Shown in pieces: positions 51,576-59,613 of a stretch of DNA of 64,000 nucleotides (the first letter of the stretch is position 1; every line of letters starts with the position of its first letter). The notes below the pieces were generated by a model. It searched no databases. It saw only the letters and a list, made by a program, of their open reading frames with translations, and was not told the origin of the DNA. The DNA is from Variovorax sp. J22G73 (lineage in GTDB: Bacteria; Pseudomonadota; Gammaproteobacteria; Burkholderiales; Burkholderiaceae_C): NCBI RefSeq assembly GCF_030317035.1, contig NZ_JASZYK010000014.1, forward strand, positions 62,001-126,000, given 5' to 3'. The translations under genes were made by a program, and so were the position numbers.

Positions 51576-53804
51576 TCAGGACTTGCCGAAGCTCAGCGCG
51601 CCGGTCAGGTCACCCATCGGGTGGCTGCCGTTCTTCACGAGCGCGGTGTCGCGGTCGACCAGGCCCTTCAGCGGCGGCAGCGACCAGCGGTGCGTGATGA
51701 AGCGCAGCGTGGAGGCGGTGTCGTACTGCGTCTTGTCGACAAAGCCCCTCTTGGAGAACGGCGAGACGATCAGCGCGGGAATGCGCGTGCCGGGGCCCCA
51801 GCGGTCGCCCTTGGGCACGCCGGCGTGGTCGTAGAAGCCGCCGTTTTCGTCGTAGGTGACGACCACGAGCATGTGGCCCCACTGAGGGCTGGCCTGCAGC
51901 TTGGCCAGCACGTTGGCGATGTGGGCGTCGCCGTCGGCCACGCTGGCATAGCCGGCGTGCTGGTTCAGGTTGCCCTGCGGCTTGTAGAAGCTCACGGCGG
52001 GCAGCGTGCCGGCGGCGGCGTCCTTCAGGAAGTCGGCGTCGAAGTCCTTCAGGTGGGCGGCGCGCGCGTCCGGGTGGGCCGACGGGTCGAAGGCCGCGTA
52101 GTAGTTGAACGGCTGGTGGTGGAACTGGAAGTTCGGCGTCTGCGCGGCGGGCGGCACGGCCACCGGGAACTTGCGGTCGCCGCTGGCGATGGCGGAGGTG
52201 TCCTTCCACGCACCGCCGTACCAGGCCCAGCTCAGGCCCTTGGCCGTGAGCAGGTCGCCGATGGTGGTCTGCGTCTGCGGCGGCAGCGTACTGGCATTGG
52301 CCGGGTCTGCGAAGAGCTTGCCGGTGTCGCTGCTCGCCGGAGCGACGTTGCTGGGCTGGTACGGCGGCTGCATGGTGTTCACCGCGTAGAAGTTGCCGGC
52401 CGCATCCTTCGGCGTGATGGTGTTGTCGTTCAGGTAGGTGGGCGCGCCGTTCAGCACGGAAGTCGGCGCGCCGGCCTTGGGCGTCAGGCGCACGAAGTTG
52501 CCGTCGGCGTCGGTGTCGATGGCCGAGATCGACTTGACGACCGGCGAGTTCGCGCCGTCGGCGTTCGGGTACAGCGGCGCGCAGGCGCACACCAGGTACT
52601 GGTGGTTCAGGAACGAGCCACCGAACGCGCCCATGAAGAAGTTGTCGGCCAGCGTGAAGTTCTTTGCCACTTGCCACAGCTGCATCTGGGTGCCGTCGTA
52701 GTAGCCCATGCTCAGGCCACCCGCGTCGGAGTAGGCGGCGAACTTGTCGTTCTTGCCGCCGTTGATCTGCATCTGGTTGTTGTAGAAGCGGTGCACCAGG
52801 TCGCGCGTGATGACCGTCTGGTCGACCACCGTGGTGGTGTTGAAGAAGCCAGCCTTCGCGTCGATCTGGAACATCTTGTTGGGCATGCCGACGGTGGCCT
52901 GCTGAATGATCTGCACCGTCTGGCCGCCGGCGGTGACGCCGTTCCACACCGGTGGCAGCGTCGGCAGCGTCGAGCCGTCGAAATCCTTCTGCGGCTCGGG
53001 CGTGCTCGTCGACGACGTCGGGTTCACGCCCGGAATGCCGTTGGCGCCGGGGAACAGGCCGTACAGGTTGTCGAAGCCACGGTTTTCCGCGTAGATCACG
53101 ACCACGTTGGTGATCTGGTCGAGCGCGAAGCGGTTGCGCAGCGCGGCGATCACGTCGCCGCCGGCACCGGCCTCGGCCACCGCTTCGGCGATGCGCTCGA
53201 GCGACTGGTCGATCTCGTTCTGCAGCGCGGTCTTGATGGCCGCGTCGCTCACCTTGTTGTGGTCGGCCAGCAGCTGCGCTTCGCTCACGCCGATGCGTGC
53301 GGCCAGCGCGGTGCGCGCGGCGGCCAGGTTGCCGCCGTTGGCGTCCATCAGCGCGACGAGCTCGGTGGTGATGGCGTTCACCACGCCGTTGGCGCTGGCC
53401 GGGGCGCGGAACACCAGCGGCTGGGTGACGGCGCTCTCGGTGTTGGTGGCGGGGTTGAAGCGCTTGCTCGAGGTGCCGATCTCGGCGACCACGGCGCCCT
53501 CGCCCTTCAGCGTGAAGGCGCCGTTGGCGTCGGTGGTGGTGCTGACTTCGCCGCTGTCGCAACGGCCGTTGTTGTTGGCGTCGATGCAGACCTTGGCGTT
53601 GCGGTAGTAACTGCCGGTGACGACGCCCGAGGTCGTGGGCCCGGCGCTGCTGGAGGGGAACCCGAAAAAGCCCGGGCCGCTGTCGCCGCCGCCGCAGGCC
53701 GCGACCAGCGCCGCCGCGGCGATGGCTGTAGGCCAGGGGGTGAGGTGGCGTACGAGTTTGCGCCCGCGAGCGGACACGTTGCTGCGTTGGAAGGTGGTCA
53801 TCAT
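51576..53804 (-). CDS. Secreted phosphoesterase lipoprotein (acid phosphatase/phospholipase C superfamily)
   Basis: 742 residues. A lipoprotein signal ends with LVAACGGG. The N-terminal module has an EF-hand-like loop (DANNNGRCDSGE, about residue 75) then Ala-rich helices. The phosphoesterase domain (PF04185) starts near 230: VVIYAENRGFDNLYGLFPGANG holds the first metal ligands, and TYDENGGFYDHAGVPKGDRWG (about residue 645) the second. It should cleave phosphate esters at the cell surface. A Pho-box-like sequence sits upstream. It is divergent from a related gene at 54165, with 360 bases between. Confidence 0.87.
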   Translation of the reverse strand: MMTTFQRSNVSARGRKLVRHLTPWPTAIAAAALVAACGGGDSGPGFFGFPSSSAGPTTSGVVTGSYYRNAKVCIDANNNGRCDSGEVSTTTDANGAFTLKGEGAVVAEIGTSSKRFNPATNTESAVTQPLVFRAPASANGVVNAITTELVALMDANGGNLAAARTALAARIGVSEAQLLADHNKVSDAAIKTALQNEIDQSLERIAEAVAEAGAGGDVIAALRNRFALDQITNVVVIYAENRGFDNLYGLFPGANGIPGVNPTSSTSTPEPQKDFDGSTLPTLPPVWNGVTAGGQTVQIIQQATVGMPNKMFQIDAKAGFFNTTTVVDQTVITRDLVHRFYNNQMQINGGKNDKFAAYSDAGGLSMGYYDGTQMQLWQVAKNFTLADNFFMGAFGGSFLNHQYLVCACAPLYPNADGANSPVVKSISAIDTDADGNFVRLTPKAGAPTSVLNGAPTYLNDNTITPKDAAGNFYAVNTMQPPYQPSNVAPASSDTGKLFADPANASTLPPQTQTTIGDLLTAKGLSWAWYGGAWKDTSAIASGDRKFPVAVPPAAQTPNFQFHHQPFNYYAAFDPSAHPDARAAHLKDFDADFLKDAAAGTLPAVSFYKPQGNLNQHAGYASVADGDAHIANVLAKLQASPQWGHMLVVVTYDENGGFYDHAGVPKGDRWGPGTRIPALIVSPFSKRGFVDKTQYDTASTLRFITHRWSLPPLKGLVDRDTALVKNGSHPMGDLTGALSFGKS

Positions 53805-53870
53805 GTGTGGAGTTATGAGATGTGGATGAGCCTGACCAGCGGTCGGCGGGCGTGATGCTCTGCCCGCGCC

Positions 53871-53888
53871 GTGACAGCCACATTTCAG
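53871..53888 (-). promoter_or_regulatory. Pho-box-like direct repeat
   Basis: On the minus strand, CTGAAAT-GTGG-CTGTCAC: two heptamers 11 bases apart, matching the CTGTCAT/CTGTCAC PhoB box at 12 of 14 heptamer positions (the second is complete). It lies 67 bases before the minus-strand phosphoesterase start. The -10 expected downstream is weak. Regulation by phosphate would suit the enzyme. Confidence 0.4.
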
Positions 53889-53971
53889 TCGGCGCAGTGA
53901 CGGGAAACCGCCGAAAAATCAGCCGATGGTCAGGTGAAAGTCAGCCTTCGCCCCGGCTTTCCGCGCGCAAA

Positions 53972-53994
53972 AGAAGGGCTCCAGCAGCCCTTCT
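53972..53994. terminator. Perfect 9-bp hairpin in divergent promoter region
   Basis: AGAAGGGCT, five-base loop, AGCCCTTCT. On the minus strand it is followed by TTTTG, so it resembles a weak terminator there. It lies in the 360-base gap (53805-54164) between divergent phosphoesterase genes; apart from this hairpin and the Pho-box-like sequence I see nothing else there. Confidence 0.45.
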
Positions 53995-54164
53995 CCGTCG
54001 GTTCGACTCGCTAATTCGCAGCTAAGTCATTTGCCGCCGGACTGACATGGGGCAACCCTAGATTCACCGGCGGTCCGCGGCAGCGGCACCTGTGCCTGGT
54101 CGACCGGGCAGCCGGGTGCCGTGCACGTGCATCACGCCCTCCCCCCATTGTTTGAAAGAAGAAA

Positions 54165-56510
54165 TTGAAAGCCACTCCAACAATCAGATCAGGCTTGCTG
54201 TATCCCGCCTTGACGGTGCTCGCGGCCTCGCTGCTGGCCGCGTGCGGCGGTGGCGGCGACGGCCCGGGCATCGCCTTCCTGCCGCCCGCCACCCAACCCG
54301 CAGGCTCCGGCACCACGGTGAGCGGCGTGCTCACGGCCAGCGCCTTCAAGCCCGGCAGCAGCACCGACCCCGTGGTCGCGGCCGGCTACTACGCAGGCGC
54401 CACGGTGTGCGTGGACAGCAACGGCAACGGCCGCTGCGACACCGGCGAGCCCGCCGCCGTCACCGATGCCAACGGCAAGTTCAGCCTGTCGCTGTCGGCC
54501 GCCTCGGCCCTCATCGCCGACATCGGCACCAACGCGAAGAACACCGCCACCAACACCAAGGTGGCCACGCGCGAAGTGCTGCGCGTGATGCTCGACCAGG
54601 TGCAGGAACAGGGCGCGACCGTGGTGGTGAGCCCGCTGTCGTCCGAAGTGGCGCGGCTGGTGGAAGCCAACCACACCAGCTACGCCGTCGAGAAGCAGAA
54701 CCTGGCCACGCGCCTGGGCGTGCCCGCGGCCTCGCTGCTGGGCGACCTGAACGCCGCCAGCGGCACGGTGCAGACCGCGCTGCTGAACGAAGCCAACGCG
54801 CTGAACAACCGCTTCGCCTACGCCACCACCAAGCTCGACCGCGGCGACAAGTTCCCCGACGCGCTGGCCAACCCCGGTGGCGACCCGCGCCTGACCGGTA
54901 TGGCCGGGGTGACCACCGCCACCGCGAACGTGGCGGACAACCGCAAGCCCATCACCTTCCTGCAGTCGCAGCAGGCGGCGTTCAACGTGGAAGGCATTCC
55001 GCGCTACGACAACATCTTCATCGTGATGCTGGAGAACAAGGCCACGATGTCGATCCTGAACTCGGCCTACGCGCCGAAGATCAACGGCTACCTGAAGGCC
55101 GGCAACCAGCTCGTGAGCTACTACGCCACCGGCAACCCGAGCGAGCCCAACTACACGGCGCTGGGCGGCGCGGACGACTGGGGCATCACCGACGACGCGC
55201 AGTGGAACTGCGACGCCACCGGCGCCAACGCGGTGCAGGACACGCCAACGCCTGACAGCTCGCAACCCGGCCTGAGCAAGTCGCCGTTCGCGGCCACCTG
55301 CACGCAGTCCGCCGCGGTCAACCACAACATCGTGGGCCGGCCCAACCTGTTCAACGCCATCACCAAGGCCGGCCTGACCTGGCGCACGTACAGCGAGTCG
55401 ATGAACCCGGGGCAAGACTTCCGCACCGACAGCGTGGCCGACACTTCCGTCAGCGCCAAGGACAACGTGTATGCGCCGGGCACGCTGGGCGGCAACGCCA
55501 CCGCCGTGGGCGACGCCACGCTCACGCTGCCGCTGCCGGCCGGCCTGTACAAGACCAAGCACCACCCCGGCATGGCCTACCAGAACGTGCGCAGCGCGCC
55601 CGAATGGAAGTACAGCAACCGCACCATGGGCGGCGGCCAGTGGGACGCCGCGCTGAAGAACAGCCTCGACTACACCATTCCGGCCGGCTACGACTACGAC
55701 CAGCTCGGCAGCGACCTGGCCAGCGGCAACGTGGGCAACCTGAACTTCCTGGTGCCCGACCAGTGCGACGACATGCACGGCATCAGCGTGAAGGGCACCA
55801 ACGGCGGCGGCGCCACCGGCACCGCGAGCGATTGCAGCAGCGTTGCCAACAACGTGTCGGCCACCGCCGTCTCGCCGATCATCACGCGCGGCGACAACTA
55901 CGTGGACTACACCGTCAAGCGCATCCAGGCCTCGGCGCTGTGGAAGAACCCGCAGAAGCGCGTGGCCATCGTGCTGATGTTCGACGAAGGCAATGCCACC
56001 AGCGGCTTCAACTCCTGCTGCGGCTGGAACCCGCTGAAGGGCAGCGACCCGGCGCACCCGGTGCGCCCGCTGATGCAGAACGCGGACGGCAGCTGGACCT
56101 TCGACCCCAGCATCAACAACTACCAGGTGGGCAACCGCGGCCACGGCGAGAGCATCTTCGGCATCCTGACCAACCAGGCGGACGCACCCAAGGGCGTGTC
56201 CGACAGCGATGCCTACAGCCACTTCTCGTTCGTGCGCACGCTGCAGGACATGTTCCAGCTGGCCGACCCGACCGACGACGCCACGTACATGAACCGCTCG
56301 AAGTACACCGAGGCCTTCATCGCCGCGAACATCATGAACCTGCCGGACTACGCGGGCAGCGCGGACACGCACTTCGACAGCGTGCGGCCGATCAACCATG
56401 CCTTCGTGATTCCGGCGAGCTACACGCAGAAGCAGTCGGGCGACGTGTCGACCACGGCGCAGGTCGGGGCCGATACCAACCAGGTCAATGTCTGGTCGCT
56501 GAAGCAATGA
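54165..56510 (+). CDS. Secreted alkaline-phosphatase-superfamily phosphoesterase lipoprotein
   Basis: 781 residues from TTG 54165 (AAAGAAG upstream). A lipoprotein signal ends with LLAACGGGG. The N-terminal module with the EF-hand-like DSNGNGRCDTGE (about residue 95) parallels that of the divergent phosphoesterase. The PF04185-like domain starts near 280 (IFIVMLENKATM, LVSYYATGNPSEPNYTALGG) and reaches LMFDEGNATSGFNSCCGW near residue 610. The catalytic layout differs from the neighbour, so substrates may differ. Its stop overlaps the next start (ATGA). Confidence 0.85.
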   Translation: MKATPTIRSGLLYPALTVLAASLLAACGGGGDGPGIAFLPPATQPAGSGTTVSGVLTASAFKPGSSTDPVVAAGYYAGATVCVDSNGNGRCDTGEPAAVTDANGKFSLSLSAASALIADIGTNAKNTATNTKVATREVLRVMLDQVQEQGATVVVSPLSSEVARLVEANHTSYAVEKQNLATRLGVPAASLLGDLNAASGTVQTALLNEANALNNRFAYATTKLDRGDKFPDALANPGGDPRLTGMAGVTTATANVADNRKPITFLQSQQAAFNVEGIPRYDNIFIVMLENKATMSILNSAYAPKINGYLKAGNQLVSYYATGNPSEPNYTALGGADDWGITDDAQWNCDATGANAVQDTPTPDSSQPGLSKSPFAATCTQSAAVNHNIVGRPNLFNAITKAGLTWRTYSESMNPGQDFRTDSVADTSVSAKDNVYAPGTLGGNATAVGDATLTLPLPAGLYKTKHHPGMAYQNVRSAPEWKYSNRTMGGGQWDAALKNSLDYTIPAGYDYDQLGSDLASGNVGNLNFLVPDQCDDMHGISVKGTNGGGATGTASDCSSVANNVSATAVSPIITRGDNYVDYTVKRIQASALWKNPQKRVAIVLMFDEGNATSGFNSCCGWNPLKGSDPAHPVRPLMQNADGSWTFDPSINNYQVGNRGHGESIFGILTNQADAPKGVSDSDAYSHFSFVRTLQDMFQLADPTDDATYMNRSKYTEAFIAANIMNLPDYAGSADTHFDSVRPINHAFVIPASYTQKQSGDVSTTAQVGADTNQVNVWSLKQ

Positions 56511-57958
56511 GGTCACACCGTTCAGGCCCGCAAGGGCCGGCGGTGGCACGCCCGGGCTGGCTGGCGCTTGCTCGGGTTCGGGCCCTGGCCTGGGGCGCGG
56601 CGGGCATCGCGGGCGCGATGCTCGCCGCGTGCGGCGGCAGCAGCGGCGGCGGCTCCGCTGCCGCGCTGCCAGGCGCGGCTGGCGCACCGGCGGCGGTGGC
56701 CTCCGCGCCACCCCCCTCATCGGCCAGCACGCTGAGCCTCGCCGCGCAAGTCGGCCAGAAGATGTTCTTCGACAAGAACCTCTCGGGCTCCGGCACCATG
56801 TCGTGCGCCAGCTGCCACGACCCGGCGCACGCGCACGCGCCGGCCAACGACCTGTCGGTACAGCTCGGCGGCGCGCACATGGACCAGGCCGGCCTGCGCG
56901 CCGTGCCCTCGCTGCGCTACAAGGACATCACCCCGCCCTACGCCGACCTGCTGGACAACCCGGACGGCATCAGCGTGCCGGGCCCGGGCGGCGGCTTCAC
57001 CGCCGACGGCCGCGCCGACACGCTGGCTGCGCAGGCGCGCATTCCGCTGCTCGACCCGATCGAGATGGCCAACGCCAGCAGCGCAGACGTGGTGAAGAAG
57101 CTGCAGGCCGCCGACTACGCACCGCTTGTCGCCAAGGCCTTCGGGGACAAGGTGTTCGACGACAGCGACGCAGCCTTTGCCAGCGCGCTGAAGGCCCTGC
57201 AGGCCTACCAGCTCGAGGACAACAGCTTTCACCCGTACAGCAGCAAGTTCGACAAGTACGCGAGCAACAAGATCGGCGGCACGCTCACGCCCGCGGAAAC
57301 GCGCGGCCTGAAGGTGTTCACCAACCCGAACACCGGCAACTGCGCCTCGTGCCACTACCAGGGCGCGGGGCTGAACGGCAGCTCGGCGCTGTTCACCGAC
57401 TTTTCCTACGAGGCGATCAGCGTGCCGCGCAACGCAGGCATCGCGGCCAACAACGACCTGAAGTACTTCGACATGGGTGTGTGCGGCCCGCTGCGCACCG
57501 ACCATGCGCCGGCCGGGCCCAATGCCGCGAACAGCTTCTGCGGCATGTTCAAGGCGCCCACCCTGCGCAACGTGGCGACGCGCGGCGCCTTCTTCCACAA
57601 CGGCGTGATGCATTCGCTGGAGCAGGTCGTTCGCTTCTACAACACGCGCGACACGCAACCCGAGCTCTGGTATCCCACCGTGGGCGGCACGCCGAAGGCG
57701 AAGAACGACCCGGGCTTTCCGACCTATGGCCTGGTCACCACGCAGTACACGGGCGGCAAGGTGCAGAAGTACGACGACCTGCCGGCGGCCTACGCGTCGA
57801 ACATCGACACGCAGCTGCCGATGGACGGCCGCGCCGCGGGCTCGGCGCCGCCGATGTCCGAGCAGGACATCTCCGACCTGATCTGCTTCCTGAACATCCT
57901 GAGCGACGCGGACACCCAGCCCGCCACGCCGGCGAAGCCGGGGGCGTGCACCAATTGA
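56507..57958 (+). CDS. Di-heme cytochrome c peroxidase/MauG-family lipoprotein
   Basis: 483 residues. After a lipoprotein signal (MLAACGGS) and a low-complexity Ala/Ser/Pro linker, there are two c-type heme sites: CASCH in MSCASCHDPAHA (about residue 103) and CASCH in GNCASCHYQGAG (about 282). Peroxidase landmarks include KMFFDKNLSGSG, GRADTLAAQA and TPTLRNVATRGAFFHNGVMHSLEQVVRFY-like (APTLRNVATRGAFFHNG). It reduces peroxide or oxidises a protein partner in the periplasm. Start ATG 56507 overlaps the upstream stop by 4 bases. Confidence 0.92.
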   Translation: MRSHRSGPQGPAVARPGWLALARVRALAWGAAGIAGAMLAACGGSSGGGSAAALPGAAGAPAAVASAPPPSSASTLSLAAQVGQKMFFDKNLSGSGTMSCASCHDPAHAHAPANDLSVQLGGAHMDQAGLRAVPSLRYKDITPPYADLLDNPDGISVPGPGGGFTADGRADTLAAQARIPLLDPIEMANASSADVVKKLQAADYAPLVAKAFGDKVFDDSDAAFASALKALQAYQLEDNSFHPYSSKFDKYASNKIGGTLTPAETRGLKVFTNPNTGNCASCHYQGAGLNGSSALFTDFSYEAISVPRNAGIAANNDLKYFDMGVCGPLRTDHAPAGPNAANSFCGMFKAPTLRNVATRGAFFHNGVMHSLEQVVRFYNTRDTQPELWYPTVGGTPKAKNDPGFPTYGLVTTQYTGGKVQKYDDLPAAYASNIDTQLPMDGRAAGSAPPMSEQDISDLICFLNILSDADTQPATPAKPGACTN

Positions 57959-57977
57959 TTTCTTCCCTTTCTCTTTC

Positions 57978-58652
57978 ATGAACAAGAAAAACATCTACGC
58001 GGCCACGGGTGCGCTTAGCTTTGCCGCGCTGGCCCTGCTCTCCGGCTGCGGCCCGCAGCAACCCGAAGCCAACCTGCAGGACATGACGGCCGCGATGAAC
58101 GCCTACCTCGCGAAGAAGGGCGACCTCTGCCTGGGCAAGACCCAGTGGCCCATCGACGTGCCGCAGCGCGAAGTCGGCACGCGCGCGCGCAACGCAGTGC
58201 AGATGCCGGTGCTGGAGCACGTGGGGCTGGTGAGCGCGTCCGAAGCGAAGGTCGAGGACGTTAAGGAAGGCGAGCAGCCCACCGAGATCACCGTCACGCG
58301 CTATGTGCTGACCGAGGAAGGAAAAAAGTACCTTCACACGCGCGGCACACCCGGCACACCCGGCACTACCGACACGCAAGCCGACTTCTGCGCCGCGCAC
58401 CTCACGCTCGACAAGGTCGTGGGCTGGGAAGCGCGCAAGGAAACCGGCGACGCCGACAAGGCGAAGAACGCGGCGGCCGATGCCGTCTCTGTCACCTACA
58501 CCTACAAGGTCGAGGCCGCGCCGTGGACCGGCGACGCCGACGTGCAGAAGGCCTTCCCCATGGTCGACCGCGTGGTGCGCGGCGCCGGCACGATGCAGCT
58601 GAAGCAGAACTTCAGGCACACCGACAGCGGCTGGGTGCCCGAAGGTGTCTGA
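57978..58652 (+). CDS. Hypothetical lipoprotein
   Basis: 224 residues. A lipoprotein signal (MNKKNIYAATGALSFAALALLSGC) leads to a mature part with no recognised domain. Two Cys (GDLCLGKTQW and TQADFCAAHL) may form a disulfide. A Gly-Thr-Pro tandem (GTPGTPGTT) at about residue 121 comes from a 9-base DNA repeat. It is 20 bases after the peroxidase gene and overlaps the P4H gene by 8 bases, so it is cotranscribed with both. Function unknown. Confidence 0.78.
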   Translation: MNKKNIYAATGALSFAALALLSGCGPQQPEANLQDMTAAMNAYLAKKGDLCLGKTQWPIDVPQREVGTRARNAVQMPVLEHVGLVSASEAKVEDVKEGEQPTEITVTRYVLTEEGKKYLHTRGTPGTPGTTDTQADFCAAHLTLDKVVGWEARKETGDADKAKNAAADAVSVTYTYKVEAAPWTGDADVQKAFPMVDRVVRGAGTMQLKQNFRHTDSGWVPEGV

Positions 58653-59547
58653 GCCGGCGGACGCGGTGCTGCGCTTCGCGCCCGCGCTGAGCGAGTGGGT
58701 GCTGCACAACCTGCGCCAGGGGTGCGCGCCCGCGCAGGTCATGGAGGCCATGCGCGCGCAGCGCATGCCTGCAGAGGCGGCCCGGTCCATCGTCGATGCC
58801 TTCGTGTTCGCGCTGCGCACCGGCAGCCCCGTGCCCGTCGACTCGGTGACGGTGGCGCCGCCCTACCAGTACGAGCCGTCGCGCTTGCCGCAGGGCACGT
58901 CGATTCGCGCGGCGGACCGCCTCGTGCGCGTGGCGGCCCGCGCCGCGCAGCCGGCGATGGCCGTGCTGAACGACGTGCTCGACGCACAGGAGTGCGAGGA
59001 ACTGATCGCGCTGGCGCGCCCGCGGCTCACGCCGTCGACCACGGTCGATCCGCTGACCGGGCAAGACCGCGCGGGCGGCCATCGCAGCAGCCTGGGCATG
59101 TTCTTCAGGCTGCGCGAAAACCCGCTGGTCGCGCGCATCGACGAGCGCGTCTCCGCGCTCATGAACCTGCCGGTGGAGAACGGCGAGGGGCTGCAGGTGC
59201 TGCACTACCCGGCGGGCGCGCAGAGCCTGCCGCACTTCGACTTTCTGGTGTCGTCCAACGCCGCCAACCAGGCGTCGCTGCAACGCAGCGGCCAGCGCGT
59301 GAGCACGCTAGTGAGCTACCTCAACGACGTGGAAGAAGGCGGGGAAACGGTGTTTCCGGAAACCGGCTGGTCGGTGTCGCCGCAGCGTGGCAGCGCCGTG
59401 TACTTCGAGTACTGCAACAGCCTGGGCCAGATCGACCCGGCCTCGCTGCATGCGGGCGCCGCGGTGGTGCGAGGCGAGAAATGGGTCGCGACCAAGTGGA
59501 TGCGGCAGCGCCTCTTCGTGCCTGCGCCGGCACCGCTGGGCCGCTGA
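58645..59547 (+). CDS. Prolyl 4-hydroxylase-like 2OG-Fe(II) oxygenase
   Basis: 300 residues from GTG 58645. P4Hc motifs: the metal His and Asp in SLPHFDF (about residue 196), distal His in SLHAGAAVVRGEKWVATKW (about 270) with the 2-oxoglutarate Lys in the last part, and GGETVFPETGWSVSPQRGSAVYFEY in between. It hydroxylates a proline or related residue, or a small molecule, in the cytosol as no signal is seen. The first 100 residues are helical. It overlaps the upstream lipoprotein gene by 8 bases. Confidence 0.88.
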   Translation: MSEPADAVLRFAPALSEWVLHNLRQGCAPAQVMEAMRAQRMPAEAARSIVDAFVFALRTGSPVPVDSVTVAPPYQYEPSRLPQGTSIRAADRLVRVAARAAQPAMAVLNDVLDAQECEELIALARPRLTPSTTVDPLTGQDRAGGHRSSLGMFFRLRENPLVARIDERVSALMNLPVENGEGLQVLHYPAGAQSLPHFDFLVSSNAANQASLQRSGQRVSTLVSYLNDVEEGGETVFPETGWSVSPQRGSAVYFEYCNSLGQIDPASLHAGAAVVRGEKWVATKWMRQRLFVPAPAPLGR

Positions 59548-59613
59548 CACGCGATTGACACACCGCTGACACACGCCCGGCCGATCCTCGCGGCTGCGCT
59601 GCGGCCCTGCCCC

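Noticed and set aside
53890..54164. A Pho box for the rightward phosphoesterase
   Set aside because: CTGACAT occurs near 54037 but there is no second heptamer at the 11-base period, unlike on the minus strand.
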